64,000 nt of DNA from Pseudoxanthomonas kalamensis DSM 18571 (GCF_010211745.1 NZ_PDWQ01000001.1:186001-250000), one strand, 5' to 3'. Shown: positions 42,524-51,523, numbered from the stretch's first letter. Made by a program: numbers and translations. The notes: a model not told the origin generated them from the sequence alone.

Positions 42524-43974
42524 CAGCCGCCCTCCTCGTCCGCCATGTCCACCACCCAGGTGTCCTTGGCGCCGCCGCCCTGCGAGGAATTGACCACCAA
42601 CGAGCCCTTCTGCATCGCCACCCGGGTCAGCCCGCCAGTGGTGACGTAGATGTCCTGGCGGGTCAGCACGAACGGGCGCAGGTCCAGGTGTCGCGGCGAC
42701 GGCCCCTTCTCGGTGATGATCGGCGCGGTCGACAGCGACAAAGTCGGCTGCGCCATGTAGTTGCGCGGGTTGGCCTGGATCAGCTTGTGGAACTTGTCGC
42801 GCTGGCGCTTGGTCGCGCGCGGGCCGATCAGCATGCCGTAGCCGCCGGACTCGTTGGCCGGCTTGACCACCAGCTTGTCGAGGTTGGCCAGCACGTAGTC
42901 GCGATCCTTCTTGTTGTGGCACAGGTAGCTGGGCACGTTGGGCAGAATGGCCTCCTCGCCCAGGTAGTACTTGATCATCTTCGGCACATAGGCGAAGACC
43001 ACCTTGTCGTCGGCCACTCCTGCGCCGGGCGCATTGGCCAGCGCTACCTTGCCGGCGCGCCAGCTGCGGATCAGCCCGTGTACGCCCAGCACCGAATCCG
43101 GATGGAACACTTCCGGATCAATGTACATATCGTCGACCCGGCGATAGATCACGTCCACCCGCTGCGCGCCGTGGATGGTGCGCATGTAGGTGCAGTCGTC
43201 GTCGGCGACGAACAGGTCGCTACCTTCCACCAGCTCGATGCCCATGGCCTGGGCCAGGTAGGCATGTTCGAAATAAGCACTGTTGAACACCCCCGGTGTC
43301 AGCAGCGCGATCACCGGCTGGTCACCCGGACGCGGCGACAGCGCGGCCAGGGTGTCGTACAGCTGACTCGGGTATTCGTCCACCGGCAGGATCGAGCTGG
43401 TCTCGAACAGTTCCGGGAACACCCGCTTGGCGATCATGCGGTTTTCCAGCATGTACGACACGCCGGAAGGAATACGCAGGTTGTCCTCCAGCGCGTACAG
43501 CGTGCCGTCGCCGTCGCGAACCAGGTCCGAACCGCAGATGTGCGCCCACACCCCCAGTGGCGGCTTGATGCCGACGCACTGCGGGCGGAAGTTGACCGAA
43601 TCCTTCAGCAGCATGGCCGGGAACACCCGGTCCTTGACGATCTTCTGCTTGCCGTAGATGTCGCCGATGAACAGGTTCAGCGCCTGCATGCGCTGCTTCA
43701 ACCCGGCTTCGGTGTGCTCCCATTCGGTGCGCGGGATGATCCGCGGGATCATGTCGAACGGCAGTGTGCGGTCGACGTTGCGGCCGTCGGAATAGACGGT
43801 GAAGGTGACGCCCTGCACCCGTGCCACCACGTCGGCGGCAAGCTGGCGTTCGGCGATCTCGCGGCTGGACAGGCCGGCCAGGTATTCGACCAGACGTTTC
43901 GCAGCCGGGCGCGGCTGACCGTCCGCCTGGATCAGCTCGTCGTAGGTCGGGGTTCGGTACTTCGCCCAGTCCAT
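42523..43974 (-). CDS. Circularly permuted ATP-grasp protein (DUF404/DUF407)
   Basis: A 483-residue ligase-type protein of the circularly permuted ATP-grasp family. Characteristic stretches are TLPFDMIPRIIP near residue 75, RPQCVGIKPPLGVWAHICGSD (seen as CVGIKPPLGVWAHICGSDL), ALEDNLRIPSGVSYMLENR, ADDDCTYMRT, and VVKPANESGGYGMLIGP, which carries the ATP-binding Lys. It likely joins a carboxylate to an amine using ATP, possibly making a peptide tag; the substrate is unknown. Coupled to the alpha-E gene downstream. A second, fused version of both domains is at 54630-57026. Confidence 0.9.
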   Translation of the reverse strand: MDWAKYRTPTYDELIQADGQPRPAAKRLVEYLAGLSSREIAERQLAADVVARVQGVTFTVYSDGRNVDRTLPFDMIPRIIPRTEWEHTEAGLKQRMQALNLFIGDIYGKQKIVKDRVFPAMLLKDSVNFRPQCVGIKPPLGVWAHICGSDLVRDGDGTLYALEDNLRIPSGVSYMLENRMIAKRVFPELFETSSILPVDEYPSQLYDTLAALSPRPGDQPVIALLTPGVFNSAYFEHAYLAQAMGIELVEGSDLFVADDDCTYMRTIHGAQRVDVIYRRVDDMYIDPEVFHPDSVLGVHGLIRSWRAGKVALANAPGAGVADDKVVFAYVPKMIKYYLGEEAILPNVPSYLCHNKKDRDYVLANLDKLVVKPANESGGYGMLIGPRATKRQRDKFHKLIQANPRNYMAQPTLSLSTAPIITEKGPSPRHLDLRPFVLTRQDIYVTTGGLTRVAMQKGSLVVNSSQGGGAKDTWVVDMADEEGG

Positions 43975-44161
43975 TCCAGCCCTTCTGCTGCCCTGCATTC
44001 CAGTCCGCGCAAGGCCTTGCACCGCAACATGCCCGTATCCGCCGGAGGCGTCAAGCGCACTTCGAAGGGGATCGCGGGAAATCGCCGGCTTGCACCAAAC
44101 GGGTGCTCTTGTGGGCCGGCGATACGTCACAATGCCGCCGAACCCGCGTAAGGATGTGCGC

Positions 44162-44902
44162 ATGAACCCGCAACGCCGCATTGCCCTGGTCACCGGCGGC
44201 GCCCGCCGCATCGGCGCGGCCATCGCCCGCCAGCTGCACGCGCAGGGCTATGACCTGGCGCTGCATTACCGCCATTCGGCGCAGGACGCCCGCGCGCTAG
44301 CCGCCGAACTGGAAGCTGCCCGCGCCGACAGCGTGCTGCTGCTGCAGGCCGATCTGGACGCCTTCGACCGCCTGCCGGAGCTGGTGGCCGCCACCGTCGG
44401 CCGCTACGGCCGCCTCGACGCGCTGGTCAACAACGCTTCGGCCTATTACGCCACCCCGTTCGGCCAGGCCGCGCCGCAGCAGTGGGACGAGCTGTTCGCC
44501 TCCAATGCACGCGCGCCGTTCTTCCTGTCGCAGGCCGCCGCGCCGCACCTGCGCGCCAGCCGCGGCGCCATCGTCAGCATCACCGACATCCATGCCGAAC
44601 GGCCGCTGCCGAACCATTCGATCTACTGCATGGCCAAGGCGGCGCTGGTGATGATGACCAAATCGCTGGCACGCGAACTGGCGCCGGACGTGCGGGTCAA
44701 CGCCGTCGCCCCAGGCAACATCCTGTGGTCGGACAATCCGGTGAAGGCGGAAACCGCCGAAGTATTGCGCCAGCGCGTGCCGCTGCAGCGGCAGGGCCAG
44801 CCCGAGGACATTGCCTCGGCGGTGCTGTGGCTGCTGCAAGGCAACGACTACGTCACCGGCCAGGTGCTGGCGGTCGACGGCGGCCGCTCGGTGTTCATGT
44901 AG
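44162..44902 (+). CDS. Pteridine reductase (SDR, FolM/PTR1-like)
   Basis: A 246-residue short-chain dehydrogenase. The cofactor motif TGGARRIG (residues 11-18) is the TGxxxRxG form typical of NADPH-dependent pteridine reductases rather than the common TGxxxGxG. NNAS at 87-90, the Ser-Tyr-Lys triad in SITDIH / YCMAK near residue 160, and VNAVAPGNI follow. It probably reduces dihydropterins or dihydrofolate. The HPPK-like gene and folB on the opposite strand nearby support a pterin role. Convergent, with an 8-bp overlap of coding ends, on the HPPK-like gene. Confidence 0.85.
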   Translation: MNPQRRIALVTGGARRIGAAIARQLHAQGYDLALHYRHSAQDARALAAELEAARADSVLLLQADLDAFDRLPELVAATVGRYGRLDALVNNASAYYATPFGQAAPQQWDELFASNARAPFFLSQAAAPHLRASRGAIVSITDIHAERPLPNHSIYCMAKAALVMMTKSLARELAPDVRVNAVAPGNILWSDNPVKAETAEVLRQRVPLQRQGQPEDIASAVLWLLQGNDYVTGQVLAVDGGRSVFM

Positions 44903-45284
44903 CGCGCCGGACCTGTTCGGCCAGTTCGCGGAACAGCGGGTGCTCCAGTTTGCCTGGGTTCTCCCACTGCAATTCCCCGTCTGGCCCGCATTCGCCGGCC
45001 AGATCGATGTCGATGATGCAGGGGTCGTCCTGCGGCATGCGCCCCAGTTCCTGCTCCAGCGCCTTCAGCCATAGCATGAAGACATCGCGCGGCAGTTCAC
45101 TGGCGTACAGCAGGGCCTGGTTGACGTAACGGTGCGCATCGCCGGGCACCACGCTGGACGCATGCACCACCTGGCTGCGGGCGAGGATCTCGCCCTGCTG
45201 CGCCAGCGCGGCACTGGCGCGGCGCAGGCGCATTTCCTCGTCGGTGCCGCTGCCCAGCAGCAGCACGTAACGGTACGACGTCAT
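44895..45284 (-). CDS. Short HPPK (FolK)-like protein
   Basis: A 129-residue protein related to 6-hydroxymethyl-7,8-dihydropterin pyrophosphokinase. YVLLLGSGTDEEMRLRRA at the start matches the FolK N-terminus, and a degenerate IIDIDLAGE replaces the usual RxLDLDLLxY metal motif. It is 25-30 residues shorter than typical FolK, and the ATP loop motif PRxxDxD is missing. Activity is doubtful; a true folK is probably elsewhere. It overlaps the MscS gene by ATGA and is the last gene of a folB-mscS-folK-like operon. Confidence 0.65.
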   Translation of the reverse strand: MTSYRYVLLLGSGTDEEMRLRRASAALAQQGEILARSQVVHASSVVPGDAHRYVNQALLYASELPRDVFMLWLKALEQELGRMPQDDPCIIDIDLAGECGPDGELQWENPGKLEHPLFRELAEQVRRAT

Positions 45285-46567
45285 TCCGCCGCCGATGCCT
45301 GCAACCGCGACATCGACCCCAGCGCGACCCGCATGTCGGCGCCGGCCGGTTCCTGGAACACCCGCAGGCCGAATTCCGGCAGGATCGACAACAGGTGGTC
45401 GAAGATGTCGGACTGGATGTTCTCGTAGGCCGTCCACTGCACGGTATTGGTAAAGCAGTAGATCTCCAGCGGCAGGCCGGTGGCGGCCGGCGGCAACTGG
45501 CGCACCATCAGCGTCATGCCCTGGTGGATGCCCGGATGCGCACGCAGGTAGCGCTCCACATAGGCGCGGAAGGTGCCGAGGTTGGTCATCCGGCGCTGGT
45601 TCACCGGCTCCTCGCGGCGCACGCCGGAACTGCTGTTCCACTCCTCCAGTTCCTGCCGCTTGTGCTGCAGGTACGGCGCCAGCAGATGGAAGCGCGACAG
45701 CCGTTCGGCTTCATCGTCGGCGAGGAAGTGCACGCTGTTCTGATCCAGGTACAGGGCGCGCTTGATCCGGCGCCCGCCGGACTCGCTCATTCCGCGCCAG
45801 TTGCGGAACGACTCGCTGATGAACTTCTTGGTCGGAACCGCCGAAATGGTCATGTCCCAGTTCTGCACGGTGATCGTGTGCAGGGCGATGTCGCGCACCT
45901 CGCCATCGACGCCTTCGCTGGGCATCTCGATCCAGTCGCCGCGGCGCAGGCGGCCGTCGGTGCTGATCTGCACGCTGGCCACGAACGACAGGATGGTGTC
46001 CTGGAACACCAGCATCAGCACCGCGGTGGCCGCGCCCAGCCCGGTCACCACGTGCAGGAACTTGACCCCGAACACGGTGGCCGCAATCGACAACCCGGCC
46101 AGCACGAAGACGACGATCTTGGCCACCTGCAGGTAACCCTTGATCGGCTTGTTGCGCGCGTCGGCGCGTTTCTCATAGGCCTCGTTGACCAGATCCAGCG
46201 CGCGCGAAACCGCCAGTGCCACGGTGAAGATGATGAACACCTCGCACAGCACCTTGACGACCGACACCACGCTCGGTTCCAGGTCCGGCACCACGCTGAC
46301 GCCGTGGTACAGCACCACCGCCGGCACCACGTTGGCCAGCCGCGGGATCACCCGCAGCTGCACGTTGTTGCCATCGTGCATGTGCGCCACCAGCGGACTG
46401 AGCCGGATCAGTTTCCTCAATCCGCGCAGCAAGACCCGTTTGGTCAGCCAGTTAGCCAGCCAGGCCGCCAACAGCAGCACGGCCACCACCAGCGCGGTAT
46501 AGGCCCAGGGATACGGCGCCATCGCGCGTTGCAGGCTTTCCAGTTGCGGCAGCATGGCATCCATCAT
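45281..46567 (-). CDS. MscS-family mechanosensitive channel (MscM/YbdG-like)
   Basis: A 428-residue membrane protein with about five hydrophobic segments in the first 200 residues, then the MscS pore and beta domain. TGLGAATAVLMLVFQDTILSFVASVQI is seen as GLGAATAVLMLVFQDT, followed by RRGDWIEMPSEGVDGEVRDI and VPTKKFI. A C-terminal domain with VERYLRAHPGIH follows. The longer form with a large C-terminal region resembles E. coli YbdG. It releases solutes on hypo-osmotic shock. It is oddly sandwiched between folB and an HPPK-like gene, with 4-bp overlaps on both sides. Confidence 0.9.
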   Translation of the reverse strand: MMDAMLPQLESLQRAMAPYPWAYTALVVAVLLLAAWLANWLTKRVLLRGLRKLIRLSPLVAHMHDGNNVQLRVIPRLANVVPAVVLYHGVSVVPDLEPSVVSVVKVLCEVFIIFTVALAVSRALDLVNEAYEKRADARNKPIKGYLQVAKIVVFVLAGLSIAATVFGVKFLHVVTGLGAATAVLMLVFQDTILSFVASVQISTDGRLRRGDWIEMPSEGVDGEVRDIALHTITVQNWDMTISAVPTKKFISESFRNWRGMSESGGRRIKRALYLDQNSVHFLADDEAERLSRFHLLAPYLQHKRQELEEWNSSSGVRREEPVNQRRMTNLGTFRAYVERYLRAHPGIHQGMTLMVRQLPPAATGLPLEIYCFTNTVQWTAYENIQSDIFDHLLSILPEFGLRVFQEPAGADMRVALGSMSRLQASAAE

Positions 46568-46926
46568 GCCGAAGCCTCCCGCGTGCGCTCGATCTGCACG
46601 CCGACGCCCTGTGCGGCCCGCACCGCGTCGGGCTTGGTCACCCGCAGCCGCAGCCACTGCACGTCGAAACGCTCCAGCACTTCCGCCGCCAGCTTCTCGG
46701 CCAAGGCTTCGACCAGCCGGAATTGCGATTCGGCGCACAGCGCAATCAGCGTTTCGGACACGTTCGCATAGTCGATGGTATCGGCGACATCGTCGCTGGC
46801 CGCCGGCACCCGGTTGTCGAAGCCCATTTCCAGGTCCAGGCGCAGCGCCTGCCGCTGCAGGCGCTCCCATTCGTAGACGCCGATGAGGGCGTGCGCCTCG
46901 AGGCCCTGGATGAATACGATATCCAT
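46564..46926 (-). CDS. folB: Dihydroneopterin aldolase
   Basis: A 120-residue enzyme of folate synthesis that cleaves dihydroneopterin to 6-hydroxymethyl-dihydropterin and glycolaldehyde. MDIVFIQGLEAHALIGVYEWER at the start (seen as GLEAHALIGVYEWE) holds the Glu of the active site, DTIDYANVSE is the pterin-binding motif, and LRVTKPDAV carries the catalytic Lys. The length is typical. It is the first gene of a minus-strand group whose next gene is an MscS channel. Confidence 0.93.
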   Translation of the reverse strand: MDIVFIQGLEAHALIGVYEWERLQRQALRLDLEMGFDNRVPAASDDVADTIDYANVSETLIALCAESQFRLVEALAEKLAAEVLERFDVQWLRLRVTKPDAVRAAQGVGVQIERTREASA

Positions 46927-46965
46927 GCGTGGATCTTGCAATTCCGGTGAGTTCGGCGGTACAGC

Positions 46966-48009
46966 CTAACTGCTTGCGGCCTGATTCACATTGGACAGTG
47001 TCGCCATGTCCCAGCGTGGCGTGACCTTGACCTGCGCATCGTCGTGCTGACCGGCCTGCAGGCGCAGGGCGCCGGCGAAGGCGATCATGGCGCCGTTGTC
47101 GGTGCACAACTCCGGGCGCGGGAAGCAGACCCGTCCGCCGCGCTTTTCGGCCATCTCCTGCAGGCGCGCGCGCAGGCGGCGGTTGGCGCCGACGCCGCCG
47201 GCCACCACCAGGGTGTCGCTGCCGGCCGCCTCCAGCGCGCGCGCGCACTTGATCGCCAAGGTGTCGACCACCGCGTCCTCGAAGCCGCGAGCGATGTCGG
47301 CACGGGTCTGCTCGCCCTGGTCGCTGTCGCGCCAGGTCAGCAGCACCTGGGTCTTCAAGCCGCTGAAACTGAAATCCAGGCCGGGGCGGTCGGTCATCGG
47401 CCGCGAGAACACATAGACACCCGGCCGGCCCTGTTCGGCCAACCGCGCCAGTTGCGGGCCGCCCGGATATGGCAAGCCCATCAGCTTGGCGGTCTTGTCG
47501 AAAGCCTCGCCGGCGGCATCGTCCAGGGTTTCGCCAAGCAAGCGGTAGCGGCCGATCGCCTCCACCGCCACCAGCTGGGTGTGGCCGCCGGAGACCAGCA
47601 GGGCCACGAACGGGGGTTCGGGAGGGTCGTCCTCCATCAACGGCGCCAGCAGGTGGCCTTCCATGTGGTGCACGCCCACCGCCGGCCGCTCCAGCGCCCA
47701 GGCCAGCGCGCGCGCGGTGCCGGCGCCGACCAGCAGGGCGCCGACCAGACCGGGACCGGCCGTGTAAGCCACCCCGTCCAGGTCGGAGGGCGTCAGCCCG
47801 GCCTCGGCCAGGGTCTGCCGAACCAGCGGCAGCAGCTTGCGCACGTGGTCGCGGCTGGCCAGCTCGGGCACCACCCCGCCGTACTCGGCGTGCAGGGCGA
47901 TCTGGCTGTACACCGCATGCGCGCGCAGGCCGGCCGCCCCCGCCAGGGCGGTGTCGTACACGGCCACCCCGGTTTCGTCGCAGCTGGTTTCGATGCCCAG
48001 AACACGCAT
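46966..48009 (-). CDS. tsaD: tRNA N6-adenosine threonylcarbamoyltransferase TsaD
   Basis: A 347-residue ASKHA-fold protein that, with TsaB and TsaE, transfers threonylcarbamoyl to A37 of ANN-decoding tRNAs. [15 protein letters not shown] at the start, the metal pair in VHHMEGHL near residue 110, [10 protein letters not shown], and [11 protein letters not shown] near residue 265 are diagnostic. Divergent from rpsU, as in many gammaproteobacteria. Confidence 0.96.
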   Translation of the reverse strand: MRVLGIETSCDETGVAVYDTALAGAAGLRAHAVYSQIALHAEYGGVVPELASRDHVRKLLPLVRQTLAEAGLTPSDLDGVAYTAGPGLVGALLVGAGTARALAWALERPAVGVHHMEGHLLAPLMEDDPPEPPFVALLVSGGHTQLVAVEAIGRYRLLGETLDDAAGEAFDKTAKLMGLPYPGGPQLARLAEQGRPGVYVFSRPMTDRPGLDFSFSGLKTQVLLTWRDSDQGEQTRADIARGFEDAVVDTLAIKCARALEAAGSDTLVVAGGVGANRRLRARLQEMAEKRGGRVCFPRPELCTDNGAMIAFAGALRLQAGQHDDAQVKVTPRWDMATLSNVNQAASS

Positions 48010-48047
48010 GCAGAGCTATCTCCCTGATCGGGAAGGAAAATCCCGGC

Positions 48048-48077
48048 TTGCAGAATGACCGGGCGGGCCATTATAAT
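48048..48077 (+). promoter_or_regulatory. Promoter of rpsU
   Basis: TTGCAG (48048-48053) and a perfect TATAAT (48072-48077) are 18 bp apart in the tsaD-rpsU gap, 47 bp ahead of the rpsU start. This is the best sigma-70 match in the window. Confidence 0.7.
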
Positions 48078-48123
48078 GCGCGGCTCACCGGGCCTACCCC
48101 GGTTTTTGTACCCCGGAGATTCC

Positions 48124-48339
48124 ATGCCCAGCGTCAAAGTCCGCGAAAACGAGCCGTTCGAGTTTGCCCTGCGTCGCTTCAAGCGCACCTGCGAGAAGGC
48201 CGGCGTGCTGGCCGAAACCCGCAAGCGCGAGTTCTACGAGAAGCCGACCCAGGAGCGCAAGCGCAAGGCCGCCGCCGCGGTGAAGCGCCAGATGCGCCGC
48301 AGCTCGCGCGACGTCACCAAGCGTCAGCGCCTGTACTGA
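48124..48339 (+). CDS. rpsU: 30S ribosomal protein S21
   Basis: A 71-residue basic protein, [20 protein letters not shown] at the start, ending TKRQRLY, an almost canonical S21. It takes part in mRNA binding by the small subunit. It is first in the macromolecular-synthesis gene order rpsU, yqeY, dnaG. A rho-independent terminator follows, so much of its transcript probably ends before yqeY. Confidence 0.98.
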   Translation: MPSVKVRENEPFEFALRRFKRTCEKAGVLAETRKREFYEKPTQERKRKAAAAVKRQMRRSSRDVTKRQRLY

Positions 48340-48401
48340 GCACGTCCTGAGCGCGCTGCCCGCGCCCCAGGCGCGGCATCGTCGCCGACAGCGGTCAATC
48401 G

Positions 48402-48433
48402 AAGCCGGCACGCGCAAGCGTTGCCGGCTTTTT
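48402..48433 (+). terminator. Terminator between rpsU and yqeY
   Basis: AAGCCGGCA (48402-48410) pairs with TGCCGGCTT (48422-48430), 9 bp, followed by a T-run ending at 48433. Its position after rpsU would attenuate expression of yqeY and dnaG relative to S21. Confidence 0.8.
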
Positions 48434-48492
48434 CCGCTTCTGGCGGTCTCGACACCCCAATCCATCCCGATTCCCGAAAGGTCCCGACGACC

Positions 48493-48939
48493 ATGACCCT
48501 GAAAGAACAACTCACCGCCGACATGAAGGCCGCGATGAAGGCCGGCGAAAAGGACCGCCTGAGCGTAATCCGGCTGATCAACGCCGCGATCAAGCAGCGG
48601 GAAGTCGACGAGCGCATCGAGCTGGACGACGCTGCGGTGCTGGCCGTGCTGGAAAAGATGGTCAAGCAGCGCAAGGACTCGGTAAGCCAGTACGAAGCCG
48701 CCGGCCGCGAGGACCTGGCGGCCGTGGAGCGCGCCGAAATCGCGGTGATCGACAGCTACCTGCCGGCCAAGCTGGGCGAAGCCGAGATCCTGGCCGCGAT
48801 CGACGCCGCCATTGCCGGCACTGGCGCCACCAGCCCGGCCGACATGGGCAAGCTGATGGGCGTGCTGAAACCGCAGTTGGCCGGACAGGCCGACATGGGC
48901 CTGGTGTCGAAGCTGGTGAAGCAGAAGCTGGCCGGCTGA
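48493..48939 (+). CDS. yqeY: GatB/YqeY domain protein
   Basis: A 148-residue helical protein homologous to the C-terminal tRNA-binding domain of GatB. MTLKEQLTADMKAAMKAGEK at the start, SVIRLINAAIKQREVD, EIAVIDSYLP and GKLMGVLKPQLAGQADMG are the family marks. Its exact role is not known; it is regularly placed between rpsU and dnaG. The start at 48493 follows a modest GAAAGG ribosome site. Confidence 0.93.
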   Translation: MTLKEQLTADMKAAMKAGEKDRLSVIRLINAAIKQREVDERIELDDAAVLAVLEKMVKQRKDSVSQYEAAGREDLAAVERAEIAVIDSYLPAKLGEAEILAAIDAAIAGTGATSPADMGKLMGVLKPQLAGQADMGLVSKLVKQKLAG

Positions 48940-49010
48940 AAGCGCAGACAGCCATCGTCGACAAGCCTCATCGTTTTTGCCCGGAAGGGCTTTGAAGAAG
49001 GAGGTGCACC

Positions 49011-49249
49011 ATGAAACGTTTCCTCTCCGATGACTGCTTTCGAGGTCACGAGTAAGCGTCGCAAGGGTTATCCGTCCGAAACCCGCGTCAAGCGAGGGTA
49101 TCGCGTGGTCGGCACGGACAAGGAATTGCGCGAAAAGCTCGGACGCAATGATCCGTGTCCCTGTGGCTCGACTCGGAGGTTCAAGGAACTGTTGTCTGTC
49201 CGACGGCCGTTTTGAGGGCTCCGAGCGCGATCACTACTTTAGAGAGTAA
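49011..49249 (+). pseudogene. SEC-C motif small protein gene, disrupted by two frameshifts
   Basis: An optimal ribosome site AAGGAGGTG (48998-49006) leads to an ATG at 49011, but that frame stops after 14 residues ([14 protein letters not shown]). Coding-like sequence continues in the +1 frame ([12 protein letters not shown] to [15 protein letters not shown], about 49042-49184) and then in the +2 frame ([20 protein letters not shown], stop TAA 49247-49249). Joined, the three pieces give an about 80-residue protein with a full SEC-C zinc motif, CPCGS...FKNCCL. The second break is explained by one extra G in AAGGAAC; the first by loss of one copy of an 8-bp repeat (GTCACGAG). Sequencing error is possible. 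Confidence 0.65.
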
Positions 49250-49256
49250 CCATCAG

Positions 49257-49285
49257 CGCCCTCTCCGTTCAGGAGAGGGCGTTTG
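49257..49285 (+). terminator. Hairpin terminator after the SEC-C gene
   Basis: CGCCCTCTCC (49257-49266) pairs perfectly with GGAGAGGGCG (49272-49281) over a 5-nt loop, followed by TTTG. It ends the SEC-C gene and lies 19 bp before the next start. The sequence resembles the intergenic GAGAGGG palindromes found elsewhere in the window. Confidence 0.7.
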
Positions 49286-49303
49286 TGCATAGAATCCACG
49301 CAC

Positions 49304-49792
49304 ATGAACAATATCGCCCTCCGCCCTGCCATCCGCGAGGACGTGCCACAGATCCTGGCCTTCATCCGCGAGCTGGCCGTCTACGAGAAACTCGAACACG
49401 AAGCCGTCGCCGATGCCGGCGACATGACCGAACACCTGTTCGGCCACCCGCGCTATGCCGAGGTGCTGATGGCCGAGGTCGATGGCGAACCGGCGGGGTT
49501 TGCGCTGTTCTTCCACAACTACTCCACCTTCCACGGCAAACCGGGTATCTATCTGGAAGACCTGTACGTGCGTCCGGCCTTCCGCGGCCTGGGCGTGGGC
49601 AAGCGGCTGATCGCACGGGTGGCAGCGCTGGCAGTCGAGCGCGGCTGCGCCCGCTTCGAATGGTCGGTGCTGGACTGGAACGAACCGGCGATCCGCTTCT
49701 ACCGCAGCCTCGGCGCGGTCGGCATGCAGGAGTGGACGGTGCAGCGGCTGGATGGCGAAGCGTTGCGGCAACTGGCTGTGCAAGACGCTTGA
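49304..49792 (+). CDS. GNAT-family N-acetyltransferase
   Basis: A 162-residue acetyltransferase. ALRPAIREDVPQILAFIRELAVYEK at its start, EDLYVRPAFRGLGVGKRL near residue 80-100 (acetyl-CoA loop, RGLGVG) and WNEPAIRFYRSLGA near residue 130 match the diamine/small-amine acetyltransferase group (SSAT-like, also RimI-related). The acceptor cannot be named with confidence; polyamines or thialysine are plausible. The ATG at 49304 follows the hairpin terminator directly, so the gene must have its own promoter within or beyond that hairpin. Confidence 0.85.
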   Translation: MNNIALRPAIREDVPQILAFIRELAVYEKLEHEAVADAGDMTEHLFGHPRYAEVLMAEVDGEPAGFALFFHNYSTFHGKPGIYLEDLYVRPAFRGLGVGKRLIARVAALAVERGCARFEWSVLDWNEPAIRFYRSLGAVGMQEWTVQRLDGEALRQLAVQDA

Positions 49793-49801
49793 GCCGCGAC
49801 C

Positions 49802-51523
49802 TCAGGTCGGTGCGCTCCAGTCGCGCCGTTTCGAGGTCTGGCCGATGCCGGGATTGAAGCTGTTGCTCGGATCCAGTTCGCGATAGAACGCGACCAGTTC
49901 CGGCTTGGCGCGATACAGGTGGCCGACGTTGTGCTCGGCCGGGTACTCGGCGCCGCGCGCATCGAGCAGCTTCCACATCCGGTGTTCGATGGCCAGCGGG
50001 TCGGCACCCTTCTTCACGATGTAGTCCTGGTGGAACACGTGACAGAAGAAGTGGCCGTAATACAGCTTGGCCACCAGCGCATCATCCAGATCGCGCGGCA
50101 GCGTCTCGACCCAGTCGTGGTCGTCGCGGCGCAGGGCGATGTCCAGCGCCACGATGTCCTGAACCGTGCGGCGATGGGTTTCGCGATAGCGCACTGCGGC
50201 GCCGGCCACGGCGAAACGGTGCAGGAAGGCCTTGCGGCCTTCGTCGGCATCGCAAGCGAAGAAGTCGCCTTCGCGAGCGGCAAAGAACTCGCGCAGGAAC
50301 TCGCCGGTGGCGGCTGCATCCTGCGCCGATACCTTCAGCAGCAGATGGTGCTGGTAGCGATCGCGATATTCGCGCAAGCGCGGCGGCAGGTGGTCGGGCA
50401 ACAGCGCCATCAGGCCCTGCATGACCTTGCCGACCACCCCGTGCAGGCCGATGCGTTCGAACATGCCATCGATGCGGCTTTTCAGCGCGAACGCCGCCGG
50501 CACCTTGTCGGTGCCGAAACGGTCGATCAGCAGGAAGGTGTCCTTGCCGTACTTGTCGCCAATGTCGAAGGCGTCGCGATGGATGTATTCACCCGAGATC
50601 GGCAACCGCTCCGAGGTGGCCAGCAGGTGCCGGCGCACGCCGGTCAGGTCGTCCGGGTCGTTGCTGCCGAGGTAGAACACCGCCGCGTCTTCCTTCGGGA
50701 AGGTATCCAGGCGCACGGCGAACACGGCCAGCCGCCCGGCGCAGCCGGAGGCTTCGTGCAGGCGTGCCGGGTCGGCGTTGTAGCGCGCCGGCGTCGGCGC
50801 ATCGATCTTGCGCACGTGCGCCGCGTAACCATGGTCGCAGGCGGCGCGCGCCGGGTTGTGGACGATGTCCGTCGCCGTGTAATCGCCGGCCTGCAAGCGG
50901 GTCAGGACGGTTTCCGGGGCGTCGCCCAGTTCGATGCCCAGATGGTTGACCAGTCGCAGCTGGCCATCGGCGCCGCGCTGCGCGTACAGCGCCAGCTCGG
51001 TGTAGGCCGGGCCGCGCCGGACCAGGGCGCCGCCGGAGTTGTTGCATACGCCCCCCAGCACCGAAGCGCCGATGCACGAGGAGCCGATCACCGAATGCGG
51101 CTCGCGCCCCAGCGGCGCCAACGCCTTCTCCAGCGCGTCCAGGGTGGCGCCGGGCAGGCACACCACTTGGCGGCCGTCGTCGATCAGCTGCACGCCGGTC
51201 AGTCGCAGCGTGCTGATCAGGACGATGCCGCGATCGTAGTCGTCGCCGTCGGGCGTCGATCCGCCGGTCAGGCCGGTGTTGGCCGCCTGCATCAGCACGA
51301 TGCGGCCGGCCGCCAGCACCGCCTGCAATACCCGCCACAGTTCCAGCAGGCTGCCGGGGCGGACCACGGCCAGCACCTGTCCCGTGCCGAAACGGTAGCC
51401 GGTGCGGAAGCGGCGGGTGTCGCGCGGACGGGTCTTCACCTGGGCCGTACCCACCGCCTCGCGCAGCGCCGCCAGCAGGGCCGCATCGGTGGTGTCGGCA
51501 GCGGACGGCAACGGGCTGGCCAT
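49802..51523 (-). CDS. dld: Quinone-dependent D-lactate dehydrogenase
   Basis: A 573-residue peripheral membrane flavoprotein that oxidises D-lactate to pyruvate and passes electrons to quinone. An FAD-binding type-4 (PCMH) domain is seen with MQAANTGLTGGSTPDG near residue 80, GASVLGGVCNNSGGALV near residue 155, and a long C-terminal membrane-binding and cap region with FHQDYIVKKG and NPGIGQTSKR. Size and motifs match E. coli Dld rather than the shorter GlcD-type enzymes. Divergent from dnaG with 55 bp between starts, and convergent with the GNAT gene. Confidence 0.9.
   Translation of the reverse strand: MASPLPSAADTTDAALLAALREAVGTAQVKTRPRDTRRFRTGYRFGTGQVLAVVRPGSLLELWRVLQAVLAAGRIVLMQAANTGLTGGSTPDGDDYDRGIVLISTLRLTGVQLIDDGRQVVCLPGATLDALEKALAPLGREPHSVIGSSCIGASVLGGVCNNSGGALVRRGPAYTELALYAQRGADGQLRLVNHLGIELGDAPETVLTRLQAGDYTATDIVHNPARAACDHGYAAHVRKIDAPTPARYNADPARLHEASGCAGRLAVFAVRLDTFPKEDAAVFYLGSNDPDDLTGVRRHLLATSERLPISGEYIHRDAFDIGDKYGKDTFLLIDRFGTDKVPAAFALKSRIDGMFERIGLHGVVGKVMQGLMALLPDHLPPRLREYRDRYQHHLLLKVSAQDAAATGEFLREFFAAREGDFFACDADEGRKAFLHRFAVAGAAVRYRETHRRTVQDIVALDIALRRDDHDWVETLPRDLDDALVAKLYYGHFFCHVFHQDYIVKKGADPLAIEHRMWKLLDARGAEYPAEHNVGHLYRAKPELVAFYRELDPSNSFNPGIGQTSKRRDWSAPT

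Noticed and set aside
44895-45284. Assigning folK to the HPPK-like gene
   Set aside because: The metal and ATP motifs are degenerate and the protein is short; only family resemblance is claimed.
49030-49215. Calling the middle frame of the SEC-C region an intact 61-residue gene
   Set aside because: It lacks the second half of the zinc motif, which continues in another frame, and the real ribosome site is at the ATG 19 bases upstream.
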